Below are positions 1-6,414 of a stretch of 6,874 nt of DNA, piece by piece. The position numbers and the translations under genes are program-made. The notes under the pieces are model-generated. The model had not been told where the DNA came from. It saw only the letters and a program-made list of their open reading frames with translations, and did not search any database. Source of the stretch: Acidobacteriota bacterium (GTDB taxonomy: Bacteria > Acidobacteriota > UBA6911 > RPQK01); assembly GCA_003819755.1 (NCBI GenBank), contig RPQK01000417.1:1-6874 (forward strand), given 5' to 3'. Every line of letters begins with the position of its first letter. The stretch's first letter is position 1.

Positions 1-150
1 GCCCTGGGAGCGCGGGCGTCCCGCCGGCGCTGGGGCAAGGGGCGTCCCGCCCCGTTTGGTGCGGTCTCCACAATCGATGTTGCTAGCGCCACAAAAAGGG
101 GCGGGACGCCCCTTTCCCCAGCGCCGGCGGGACGCCTGCACTCCCAGGGC
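1..150. repeat. Long imperfect inverted repeat (57-base arms)
   Basis: Positions 1-57 pair with 94-150 (base i with base 151-i). Of 57 pairs 53 are Watson-Crick; the exceptions are at 11, 14 (a G-T wobble in RNA), 36 and 54. The loop is 36 bases (58-93). The core GGCGTCCCGCC occurs twice in the left arm (15-25 and 41-51) and its complement recurs in the right arm, so the element is built from a repeated palindromic module. The left arm begins at the first base of the window and may extend further. It lies about 45 bases beyond the stop codon of the minus-strand gene, so its transcript would form a very stable hairpin that could stabilise the mRNA 3' end or aid termination. There is no convincing T-tract, so a classic intrinsic terminator is not shown. 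It resembles dispersed REP/MITE-like intergenic palindromes. Confidence 0.85.
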
Positions 151-173
151 GGGACGCCTGCACTCCCAGGGCG
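126..173. repeat. Tandem 22-base repeat, about 2.2 copies
   Basis: Bases 126-151 recur exactly at 148-173, a period of 22. The unit contains GGGACGCCTGCACTCCCAGG. The first copy forms the outer right arm of the long inverted repeat; the second is an extra copy adjoining it, towards the stop codon of the neighbouring gene. Perfect identity suggests a recent slippage or unit-duplication event. Confidence 0.9.
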
Positions 174-193
174 CAGACCCCTGATCGACATGT

Positions 194-3028
194 TCAAAAG
201 GCGTTCAGGTCGTACCCGCTCTGCTGAACACCTTGCTGGCCGTGATATGAACGGGTCGCGCCGGTGGTCGTGTCGGTGACGGTGATGGTGAACTGGATGT
301 CCGTCAGCGAGCCGTAGAAGAACCAGAAATGTGAATTGACTCCGCGCCCGTCGACCATCTTCACGACCAGCTCCACGTTGGAGCCGTCGAAGAACCAGAA
401 GTACCCGGAATCGCTGGTGAGCGGCATCGCCGTTCCACTGCCTGACGCGCCGCCCGGTGTCGTCCAGCTCACCTCGATGCTGAATCGGTCTTGGGCGTAA
501 AAGGCAGGGCCGCCCAGGTGAGGCAACCCTTCGAGACTGTCAGGGAACAACGAGTACGACGAAGTGGAGCCCGGGAACGCGTAGATATCGTGGCCTCCGG
601 CCTGGACGCCTTGCAGGTTGTAGTAGGTCCGGACGTTCCCCGTTTGGGTGTCGGTGACAATCAAGGTGTACTGGATGTTGGTCAAGGCGCCGTAGAAGAA
701 CCAGAAATAGCCATTGACCGCTCGGCCGTCGAGGAGCTTCACGAACACCTCCACGTTCTCGGGGCCGAAGAACCAGAAATATCCCGAATCGCCGGAAACT
801 CCGACTGCCACCCCTTCGCCGGAAGAGCCCTCCGCGGTGCGCCAGTTGACCGCGACCGTGAACCGATTATCACGCAGGACGAGGGTGCCAGCGGGCCGGA
901 TCTCGGTCTGCGCGACGTTGGACCAAGGGGAATCGGTCTCGGCCCCGCTGCAGCGAACGCGGGCCAGCACGCGATAGTAGTATGTTCCGGCGTCGGCGTG
1001 AACGAAACTCCTCGATGTCCCATTGACCACCCATGACTGGGCCCTGGCGAAACGATCGTTCGTGGCCTCCTCAACGAGGTAGACGTTTTCGGGGCTCGTA
1101 TCGGTCCAACTGATACTGTAGCTCTGGCCGGCGGCAACGCTCCCCGGCCCGCTGGCCACTGATGCTTGCGGCGGGCAGTCGCTGACAAAATAATGCAGGA
1201 TCGTTCCAGCTTCGCCGACCGCGAAAACGTCGCCTCCCCAGCTTCCCCACACGCTGCGGAGCGTGGCATTCGGGGAGCTGCTCATCTGGCTCCAAACCAC
1301 ACCGTTGTAATGGAGGATCATGCCTTCGGTGCCGACCATGAGGACATCGCGTGCGCCGCTTCCCCAGACCCCATACCTACAGGGGTAACCGACCGCCATC
1401 TCGGTCCAGATGGCTCCGTCGTAGTGCAGGATCCGGTCTCCCACCGCGAAGACATCACTGCTGGAGCTCCCCCAGACACCTCTGAGAAAGTATGAAGAGG
1501 TCGTCATCCATCTCCAGGCGGCCCCGTCGTAATGCAAGATCATGCCTTCGGTACCAACAACGAAGACATCGCGACTGCTGCTTCCCCACACGGTGTTGGG
1601 AACCCCAGGGCCGGTGGCCTGCGTCCAAACCTGTCTCCACACTACACCGTCGCAGTGCAGGATGACGGACTCGTAGTAAACAGGTTGACCCGGTCCAATC
1701 CAGTGGTATGTGCCGCCGACGGCGAAGACATCGTTCCCCGAGCTCCCCCACACGTCGTATAGGTCGTGGGTCACGCTGCTCTCCATCCGGGTCCAGGTCT
1801 CCCCGTTATAGTGGAAGATTGCGCCCTGGTCTCCCACCGCGAAAACATCGTTTCCCGAGCTCCCCCACACTCCATGGAGAGCGACGTTTTCAAAGCTCGC
1901 CATCTGACTCCACCCGGTCCCGTCGTAATGCAGGATGGTGCCGTCCTTGCGGTAGCCGCCTCCCACGGCGAAAACATCGCTCCCGGCGCTCCCCCAGACG
2001 TCATACAGTTGGCGGGTCGTGCCGCTGTCCATTTGACTCCAAGGGGGCCCGCCATAGTGGAGGATCGTTCCGTAGTCGCCGACGGCGAAGACATCACCTC
2101 CCGCGCTTCCCCAAACGCTCGAGAGCCTGTGCGTCGAACCGCTGTTCATCGGGCGCCAGGCGACCCCGTCGAAATGCAGGATTGTTCCAGCGTCGCCCAC
2201 AGCGAAAACCTCGCCGCCGTCGCTGGCCCAGACCGCATGGAGGTAGGTGTTCTCATCCAGCCGCGGCATCTCGCTCCACACGACACCGTCATTGTGCAGG
2301 ATCCGGTCCCCGACGGCGAAGACATCGCTGCTGGAGCTTCCCCACACACCGAAGAGCCATCTTGCCTGTGTCGTGATTTGCCCCCAGTCGGTCCCGTCGT
2401 AGTGCAGGATCGTGCCTTCCATGCCGACGACGAAGACATCGCGCCCAGAGCTTCCCCACACGGCAACCGGGGAACCACCGCCCGTCGCCCCGCGCTCAAA
2501 GACCTGCTTCCAGGTAACACCGTCGTAATGCAGGATGGCGGAGTGGTAGTAACCAGGGTGACCCGTCCAGTGGTACGTGCCGCCGACGGCGAAGACATCG
2601 TTCCCCGCGGTCCCCCACACGTCACGGAGGTTGTGAGTCGTGCCGCTGTCCATCCGGCTCCAGTTCTGGCCGTCATAGTGGAGGATCGTGCCCAGGTCTC
2701 CAACCGCGAAGACATCGCTGCCCGAGCTTCCCCAAACACCATAGAGACTCGAGCCGCCGGCGAAACCAGGCATCGAGCTCCAGGCGGCGCCGTCGTAATG
2801 CATGACCGTGCCCTCGTAACGATCGCCGCGCCAGGTCATGCCGACGGCGAAGACATCGCTGGCCGAACTCCCCCAAACGTCATTGAGGTCGTGGGTTACG
2901 CCGCTGTCCATCCGATTCCAGCTCTGGGCGTGAGCGAACACAGCCAGCGATGCGAGAATCAGGCAGACCTCAAGCGTCAGCACCCGGACTGTGGTTATTG
3001 ATGCCTTGTAATCGAACAGTCTACGCAT
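194..3028 (-). CDS. Secreted 14-repeat beta-propeller-type protein with FN3-like segment and two C-terminal FWFF domains
   Basis: This encodes 944 residues from ATG 3028. Residues 1-34 form a signal peptide: basic MRRLFDYK, a hydrophobic stretch ending LILASLAVFAHA, and likely cleavage after AHA. Residues 36-614 hold 14 repeats of about 41 residues with the consensus VWGSSGSDVFAVGDxGTILH and a following YDGxxW. Such repeats are common in extracellular proteins of myxobacteria and Acidobacteriota and are expected to form propeller blades. Residues 617-710 look like a fibronectin-III fold (SISWTD..., TYYYRVLARVRC). Residues 717-818 and 843-944 are two copies of a domain with DSGYFWFF, NVE, VDGR and FWFFYG motifs, each ending in AF; the last AF is the C-terminus. 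No catalytic motif is visible. A role in binding or adhesion at the cell surface is inference. A GTG at 3088 in the same frame overlaps the upstream stop codon, but it would put 20 polar residues before the signal peptide. ATG 3028 has a good ribosome-binding site. The exact function is unknown. Confidence 0.9.
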   Translation of the reverse strand: MRRLFDYKASITTVRVLTLEVCLILASLAVFAHAQSWNRMDSGVTHDLNDVWGSSASDVFAVGMTWRGDRYEGTVMHYDGAAWSSMPGFAGGSSLYGVWGSSGSDVFAVGDLGTILHYDGQNWSRMDSGTTHNLRDVWGTAGNDVFAVGGTYHWTGHPGYYHSAILHYDGVTWKQVFERGATGGGSPVAVWGSSGRDVFVVGMEGTILHYDGTDWGQITTQARWLFGVWGSSSSDVFAVGDRILHNDGVVWSEMPRLDENTYLHAVWASDGGEVFAVGDAGTILHFDGVAWRPMNSGSTHRLSSVWGSAGGDVFAVGDYGTILHYGGPPWSQMDSGTTRQLYDVWGSAGSDVFAVGGGYRKDGTILHYDGTGWSQMASFENVALHGVWGSSGNDVFAVGDQGAIFHYNGETWTRMESSVTHDLYDVWGSSGNDVFAVGGTYHWIGPGQPVYYESVILHCDGVVWRQVWTQATGPGVPNTVWGSSSRDVFVVGTEGMILHYDGAAWRWMTTSSYFLRGVWGSSSSDVFAVGDRILHYDGAIWTEMAVGYPCRYGVWGSGARDVLMVGTEGMILHYNGVVWSQMSSSPNATLRSVWGSWGGDVFAVGEAGTILHYFVSDCPPQASVASGPGSVAAGQSYSISWTDTSPENVYLVEEATNDRFARAQSWVVNGTSRSFVHADAGTYYYRVLARVRCSGAETDSPWSNVAQTEIRPAGTLVLRDNRFTVAVNWRTAEGSSGEGVAVGVSGDSGYFWFFGPENVEVFVKLLDGRAVNGYFWFFYGALTNIQYTLIVTDTQTGNVRTYYNLQGVQAGGHDIYAFPGSTSSYSLFPDSLEGLPHLGGPAFYAQDRFSIEVSWTTPGGASGSGTAMPLTSDSGYFWFFDGSNVELVVKMVDGRGVNSHFWFFYGSLTDIQFTITVTDTTTGATRSYHGQQGVQQSGYDLNAF
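197..880 (-). repeat. Two tandem C-terminal FWFF domains in the secreted protein
   Basis: The two domains lie at about 575-880 and 197-502, separated by a linker of about 24 residues. Both contain RF-x-V/I-x-V-x-W, SGYFWFF, NVE, a hydrophobic-K-x-x-DGR motif, FWFFYG, a Q-[YF]-T-[LI]-x-VTDT-x-TG stretch, QGVQ, and end in D[IL]xAF. The GYFWFF motifs are 126 residues apart. I recognise this domain as a recurrent C-terminal module of exported Acidobacteriota proteins, usually of unassigned function. A third, broken copy lies at 6274-6414. Confidence 0.85.
1187..2923 (-). repeat. Fourteen coding repeats arranged as two seven-repeat blocks
   Basis: Counting from ATG 3028, the VW(G/A) motifs begin at residues 51, 98, 137, 190, 228, 266 and 305, then at 344, 387, 426, 480, 518, 554 and 593. 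Each repeat n corresponds to n+7 at an offset of 288-293 residues. Variants match in order: the long YHW insertion occurs in repeats 3 and 10, DVFVVG in 4 and 11, and the shortened GDRILH form in 5 and 12. Block one covers about 2042-2923 and block two about 1187-2041. Confidence 0.9.
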
Positions 3029-3036
3029 GGCCGTAT

Positions 3037-3043
3037 CCCCTCT
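3037..3043 (-). promoter_or_regulatory. Ribosome-binding site that decides the ATG 3028 start
   Basis: On the minus strand AGAGGGG lies 8 bases before ATG 3028, a good Shine-Dalgarno match and spacing. This start puts the signal peptide at the extreme N-terminus. The competing GTG at 3088 lacks a signal-peptide-compatible N-terminus but overlaps the upstream stop codon as GTGA, so reinitiation there cannot be excluded. Confidence 0.6.
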
Positions 3044-3084
3044 GCCCGCGGTGTCCGTTGACCTGGTCGACACGTGGTTGAAAG

Positions 3085-3756
3085 TCACTCGAAACGCTGC
3101 TCGATAAGCGGAAGACGGACCACGATGGCGGTCGCCTCGCGTCTTCTGGCCTTTTCGGCAAAAACCCTGACCGAACGCTCTTCATGAAGCCGGCGCCAAT
3201 TGGCCGGGCTGTACTCTCGTTCAATGATTGCGAGCCGGGCGTCGAAATCACTCCGCGCCAGCGGAGCCGGACCGAATTCGAGCGCGGCGAGCCGTTTGGT
3301 GGCGGCAACCATGACCAGCTGTTCATCCCGGCCGGTGCCGTTCATTCGTATCCAGTCACCGATCCTGGAGGGGGCGGTCAATTCCTGGTTCCTTCGAAGC
3401 GGATTGGAATCCCCGGAGGAGGCAGGGAATAGGGTGACAACGGGCCCGCTCCTGGTTGCCGAATGGAACAGGTAGCAGTGCGCCGGGAAACTGGGACTAA
3501 TACGCAGACGGAAACCGTCCCCGGACTGGAAACGGCCTTCTCCGACAGGAAGCTGACGGAAGCCCTTTTTAACCTCCAACGAATAAGTCAACAACAGTTC
3601 TTGTTTCTCGCCCCCTGAAACGCTCAGCCCGAGAGGCCCCGGTTCTGATTCCGGCGGGACGTTTTCCTGTTGTGTGCGGCCCCGGTCCCAGATGACAAGA
3701 AGGCACAGGCCCACCAGAATGGCCAATAACAAGCCAGCGCTCTTGAGTATTTGCAT
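3085..3756 (-). CDS. Membrane-anchored DUF4384-like protein
   Basis: This encodes 223 residues. Residues 7-22 (AGLLLAILVGLCLLVI) form one hydrophobic segment near the N-terminus, followed by WDRGR and a Pro/Glu-rich linker, so the protein is probably anchored in the inner membrane with its body outside. Residues 74-152 match the general pattern of DUF4384: GRFQSGDGFRLRISPS, CYLFH, VVTLFPASSGDSNPLRRNQ, a DWIRM strand and then EQLVMVAA. In the known family such domains accompany exported or signalling proteins, without an assigned activity. Residues 165-200 are charged and probably helical. The start ATG has an AGGGG element upstream (revcomp of 3763-3768). Its TGA overlaps an in-frame GTG of the downstream propeller gene, and the ATG of that gene is only 56 bases away, so the two are likely co-transcribed. 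The family match is from motif pattern only. Confidence 0.85.
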   Translation of the reverse strand: MQILKSAGLLLAILVGLCLLVIWDRGRTQQENVPPESEPGPLGLSVSGGEKQELLLTYSLEVKKGFRQLPVGEGRFQSGDGFRLRISPSFPAHCYLFHSATRSGPVVTLFPASSGDSNPLRRNQELTAPSRIGDWIRMNGTGRDEQLVMVAATKRLAALEFGPAPLARSDFDARLAIIEREYSPANWRRLHEERSVRVFAEKARRREATAIVVRLPLIEQRFE

Positions 3757-3936
3757 CGCGAACCCCTGGGCTGTCGATTAAACTTCACTTCCGGAGAATC
3801 GCCGGCCGAACACTGTCGGCAAGTCGGAGTCAAGCTTCCGCCGTTCAGATCGCTCGCCGCAAGCGACATCAGACGCAACGGGGTCCAACGTCATCTGTTT
3901 TCGTGGTAGGATGAGGCCCGTTTCCCGAGGGAGATT
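3757..3936. promoter_or_regulatory. Divergent intergenic region, presumed promoters of both directions
   Basis: These 180 bases separate the minus-strand pair from the plus-strand regulator gene, so promoters for both directions should lie here. I could not find a convincing -35/-10 pair. On the plus strand TAGGAT at 3907-3912 is a possible -10 without a good -35; on the minus strand TTGACT (3828-3833) is a possible -35 without a good -10. Small inverted repeats are present (GCCGA/TCGGC about 3805-3820; TCGCT/AGCGA about 3850-3866) but are too short to call as operators. Confidence 0.4.
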
Positions 3937-6024
3937 GTGGCAACAGACGGTGGGGTCCGGCCCGAGCAGCAAGACATCCGCGTTCCAGGGAACGGCGAGC
4001 CGCTCGATCGAGCTGACGAACGGCTCGTCTCCTGGAAGGACATCGCCGGCTATTTCCAGCGCCAGGTCCGAACCGTCCAGCGCTGGGAGCGGGAAGAAGG
4101 CCTTCCCGTTCACCGCCACCAGCACAAGGACCGTGCGTCCGTCTACGCCTTAAAAAGTGAATTGGACGTCTGGTTGAAGGCCCACAACCCCCAGGGGGAA
4201 GGACAGGTTGCGGAGGAACCCGAGCAGAATCAGACACCCCACGACCGGCCGTGGATGGGCCTTCGGGCCGGCTTGTGGCTGGCGGCCATTGTGGTGCTCG
4301 CGGTAGCCCTCGCGGCAACCGTATTGATTCTGTCACGGAGGCCGGCGAATCGCCTGGCTGCTCAGCCGACCGGAATCCGCCTGTTCGGGAAATCATTGAC
4401 CGAAGGCCATCGTTTCAGGTCGGTCCCGTTGCCCGGCATACCGGAGGCTGTGAGCATCAACCCCAGCCGCAATGAGCTGTACATCCTGATCCGGACACCG
4501 AGCCTTCTCGCCATTCTTGATACTGCTACTGGAAGGATTTCCGCAACAGTCCCAATTCCTCCGGAGCCCGGCGCCCTGGAAGTCAGCCCCAGCAACGGGC
4601 AGGTTTTTGTAGGGCACTACGGCGGAGACGTCACCGTCATCGAGGCGGAGTCGCGACAGACCAGGCACCTCGAGGTCGGGTCTCCAGTCACTGACATCGC
4701 CCTGACACCGGACGGCAAGCGTCTATACGTCGCCATGGAACGGGGCGGGCTCAAGCGGGTGTCAGTGGACACAGGCGAACAGAAGCGCCTGCCTGTCGTG
4801 CCGTGCCCCGTCAAACTTGCCGTTTCGCCTGACGGCAGCCGGCTCTATGTGAATTACCAATGCGGTGGACCAGGCGGACGGCTGGGGCATGACACGATTG
4901 AAGTCTTCGAACTGCCTTCTGAACGCTCCATTGCCGTTATGGGCGGCTTTCCGAATGTGGGCGGCGAGATACGCGTCTCCCCGGACGGGTCCTACCTGTG
5001 GGCCTTTAGCGGTCAGGCCTGTGTTGAGTCGATCTATGATGGCGTCGGATGCCCGGGCCGTGGGCTCATCATCAATCTTTTCAATACTCAGAGCAACTCA
5101 CTTCTGCGTACGTTTCCGGTTCCGGGCGAGATCGACACCTTTTTTGATCGCGGCAGTCGCGCCGTTCTTTGCGACATGAACGGTGTCAACGTCATCGACA
5201 CGATCAGCCTGTTTGTCCGGGAGACCTTGCCGCTGCCTGATGCGTGTGGGGTCGCACTCAGTCCCGACCAGCAATCAGCCTATATCGCCTTCGACAAAGG
5301 AGTCGCGGTGTTCGAGACGGCGTACGCGTGCAATCCGCCGGAGAATGGGCTTGCCAGCTTCTGGCCCGCTGACGGCAATCCGAATGATCTTCGTCGCGGA
5401 TACCACGTCGGCCTGCGGGGAGACACGAGGTTCGGCGCGGGTCGGATCGGCCAGGCCTTCGTTTTCGATGGATCGACGGACTACGCGGAGGCGGCCGACC
5501 TTTACGGGATCGAAAACGCGCCTTTTGCGGTCGCAGCCTGGGTGAAGTTCAACTCCCTCGGCGAGCCACTTCGAGACGCAGGTACCGAACAGAGTCCGAT
5601 GTCAATTGTGGCCCGGGTGGAGCCTGCGGCGCCGAACCGCGGCTGGCGACTCGCCAAAACCGACACCGGGCAATTCCTGTTCTGTAATGGAAAGCAGTCA
5701 ATGGCTCAGTGTCTGGCCGCCGGCAAAGGCGTCTTGAGCCAGACGCGGGCCGTCGCCGGACAGTGGTTTCATGTGACGGGCGTCCAGGACCGGGACTCGA
5801 TCTCGATTTTCGTGAACGGTATCCTGGAAGCCAAGCGGCCCTTGACTTTGGGCGAAATCAAGGCGACGGCCAACCTGACGATTGGCGGAAACAACGTCGA
5901 CTCGGCTTTCCTGAATGGCCTCGTCGACGAAGTCGTCCTTTACCACACGCGTGTCTCACCGGACCAGGTCCGTTCCCTGTACGAAGCCGGGAACCAGTCC
6001 GCGGCTCCGAGGCGAGCTCACTAG
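3937..6024 (+). CDS. Membrane-spanning putative one-component regulator: HTH, TM helix, YVTN-like propeller, LamG-like domain
   Basis: This encodes 695 residues. Residues 29-82 form a helix-turn-helix of the excisionase/MerR-like kind: SWKDIAGYF, RTVQRWEREEGLPVHR, then SVYALKSELDVWL. Residues 112-132 (GLWLAAIVVLAVALAATVLIL) are a single transmembrane helix. Residues 158-462 contain YVTN/lactonase-like propeller repeats (SPDGSRLYV, TPDGKRLYV, VSPSNGQVFV, DVTVIEAES). Residues 469-685 look like a LamG/concanavalin-A-like jelly roll: GLASFWPADGNPNDL, GQAFVFDGSTDYAEA, PFAVAAWVKF, GQWFHVTGV, ISIFVNG and LVDEVVLYHTRVSPDQVRSLY. The HTH must be cytoplasmic, leaving the rest outside, where at least nine cysteines could form disulfides. 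It probably binds a carbohydrate or envelope ligand and regulates transcription; both points are inference. GTG 3937 is the only standard start between an in-frame TAG at 3907 and the HTH, and GAGG at 3927-3930 lies 6 bases before it. It is divergent from the exported-protein pair. Confidence 0.92.
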   Translation: MATDGGVRPEQQDIRVPGNGEPLDRADERLVSWKDIAGYFQRQVRTVQRWEREEGLPVHRHQHKDRASVYALKSELDVWLKAHNPQGEGQVAEEPEQNQTPHDRPWMGLRAGLWLAAIVVLAVALAATVLILSRRPANRLAAQPTGIRLFGKSLTEGHRFRSVPLPGIPEAVSINPSRNELYILIRTPSLLAILDTATGRISATVPIPPEPGALEVSPSNGQVFVGHYGGDVTVIEAESRQTRHLEVGSPVTDIALTPDGKRLYVAMERGGLKRVSVDTGEQKRLPVVPCPVKLAVSPDGSRLYVNYQCGGPGGRLGHDTIEVFELPSERSIAVMGGFPNVGGEIRVSPDGSYLWAFSGQACVESIYDGVGCPGRGLIINLFNTQSNSLLRTFPVPGEIDTFFDRGSRAVLCDMNGVNVIDTISLFVRETLPLPDACGVALSPDQQSAYIAFDKGVAVFETAYACNPPENGLASFWPADGNPNDLRRGYHVGLRGDTRFGAGRIGQAFVFDGSTDYAEAADLYGIENAPFAVAAWVKFNSLGEPLRDAGTEQSPMSIVARVEPAAPNRGWRLAKTDTGQFLFCNGKQSMAQCLAAGKGVLSQTRAVAGQWFHVTGVQDRDSISIFVNGILEAKRPLTLGEIKATANLTIGGNNVDSAFLNGLVDEVVLYHTRVSPDQVRSLYEAGNQSAAPRRAH

Positions 6025-6063
6025 CGACGATCGCAACCAACGCTCTTGGAGGCAACCAACCGA

Positions 6064-6155
6064 GTCCCGGAGGGACGAAGGCCTCGTAGCCCCGGGTGAC
6101 CGAACCCTGAAAGCGGTCCCAAAGGACCGCTGGAAGGGTGAGGAAACCCGGGGTT
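6064..6155. repeat. Nested hairpin element
   Basis: GTCCC/GGGAC (6064-6068 with 6072-6076) forms a small hairpin. It is followed by a nested structure: AGCCCCGGGT 6088-6097 with ACCCGGGGTT 6146-6155 (one G-T pair), ACCCT 6104-6108 with AGGGT 6135-6139, and AGCGGTCC 6112-6119 with GGACCGCT 6124-6131 around a CAAA loop. Three co-axial stems in 68 bases is unlikely by chance even in GC-rich DNA. It begins 39 bases after the regulator stop codon. It resembles dispersed intergenic palindromic repeats with a GTCCCGGAGGGAC head; an RNA role is possible but not shown. Confidence 0.7.
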
Positions 6156-6247
6156 GAGGAAGGCGGGAGAACTGAGCCCCGCCGAGGGGCGAAGGAAGTG
6201 TGGCGACGTCCTTCGCCCCTCGACGGCAGGAGGTGAGGGAACCCGGG
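6137..6247. repeat. 16-base direct repeat, 95 bases apart
   Basis: GGTGAGGAAACCCGGG at 6137-6152 recurs at 6232-6247 with one mismatch (A to G). Either copy of its ACCCGGG can pair with CCCGGGT at 6091-6097, so two alternative folds of the region are possible. The copies flank the 14-base-pair hairpin, as expected for a composite or partly duplicated repeat element. Confidence 0.65.
6179..6226. repeat. Strong hairpin, 14 perfect base pairs plus an outer extension
   Basis: CGAGGGGCGAAGGA (6183-6196) pairs perfectly with 6209-6222 around a 12-base loop. After one mismatch (6182/6223), 6179-6181 pairs with 6224-6226. It lies 155 bases past the regulator stop codon on one side and about 50 bases past the stop of the broken minus-strand gene on the other, so it could end transcription from either side. 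No T-tract follows in either direction, which argues against a classic terminator and for a repeat or mRNA-end hairpin. Confidence 0.75.
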
Positions 6248-6273
6248 CAAGACTAGCGAGAACAGACCGGGCA

Positions 6274-6414
6274 TCAAAAAGCGAACAGGTCGTACCCGCT
6301 CTGCTGGACACCCTGCTGGCCCTGATATGAACGACTCGCGCCCGTGGTCGTATCGGTGACCGTGATCGTGAACTGGATGTCCGTCAGCGAGCCATAGAAG
6401 AACCAGAAATGTGA
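6274..6414 (-). pseudogene. Severed 3' end of a second FWFF-domain gene
   Basis: On the minus strand this encodes 46 in-frame codons plus TGA, reading SHFWFFYGSLTDIQFT... and ending SGYDLFAF. It aligns without gaps to the last 46 residues of the secreted propeller protein (194-335 at DNA level): by my count 13 differences in 142 bases but only 3 amino-acid changes. Similarity stops abruptly after 6415, and the next codons upstream in this frame reach TGA at 6424-6426, so no complete gene is present. The excess of silent changes suggests the piece came from a paralogue that was once under selection, rather than from a recent copy of the intact gene. It has no start codon or ribosome-binding site and is very unlikely to be expressed as a protein. 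Confidence 0.85.

Noticed and set aside
94..150. Classic rho-independent terminator for the propeller gene.
   Set aside because: The hairpin is strong but far longer than usual, and no T-tract follows it in the direction of transcription within the window.
1..173. CRISPR array, suggested by repeated GGGACGCC units.
   Set aside because: The units are tandem or inverted, without regular unique spacers, and no cas gene is present.
1708..2376. Plus-strand frame rich in Arg, Ser and Pro over the same repeats.
   Set aside because: The composition is typical of an out-of-frame reading of GC-rich DNA, and it overlaps a well-supported gene.
1766..3001. Open frame of 411 codons on the plus strand, antisense to the propeller gene, itself with repeated motifs such as VVMQD and ADGEDI.
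   Set aside because: Its periodicity simply mirrors the sense repeats. GC-rich coding DNA often leaves antisense frames open. It has no recognisable domain, while the sense frame has a signal peptide, conserved domains and a ribosome-binding site.
6025..6260. Riboswitch, tRNA or other known RNA gene in the hairpin region.
   Set aside because: I could not match any known consensus: there is no tRNA cloverleaf or T-loop and no recognisable riboswitch core.
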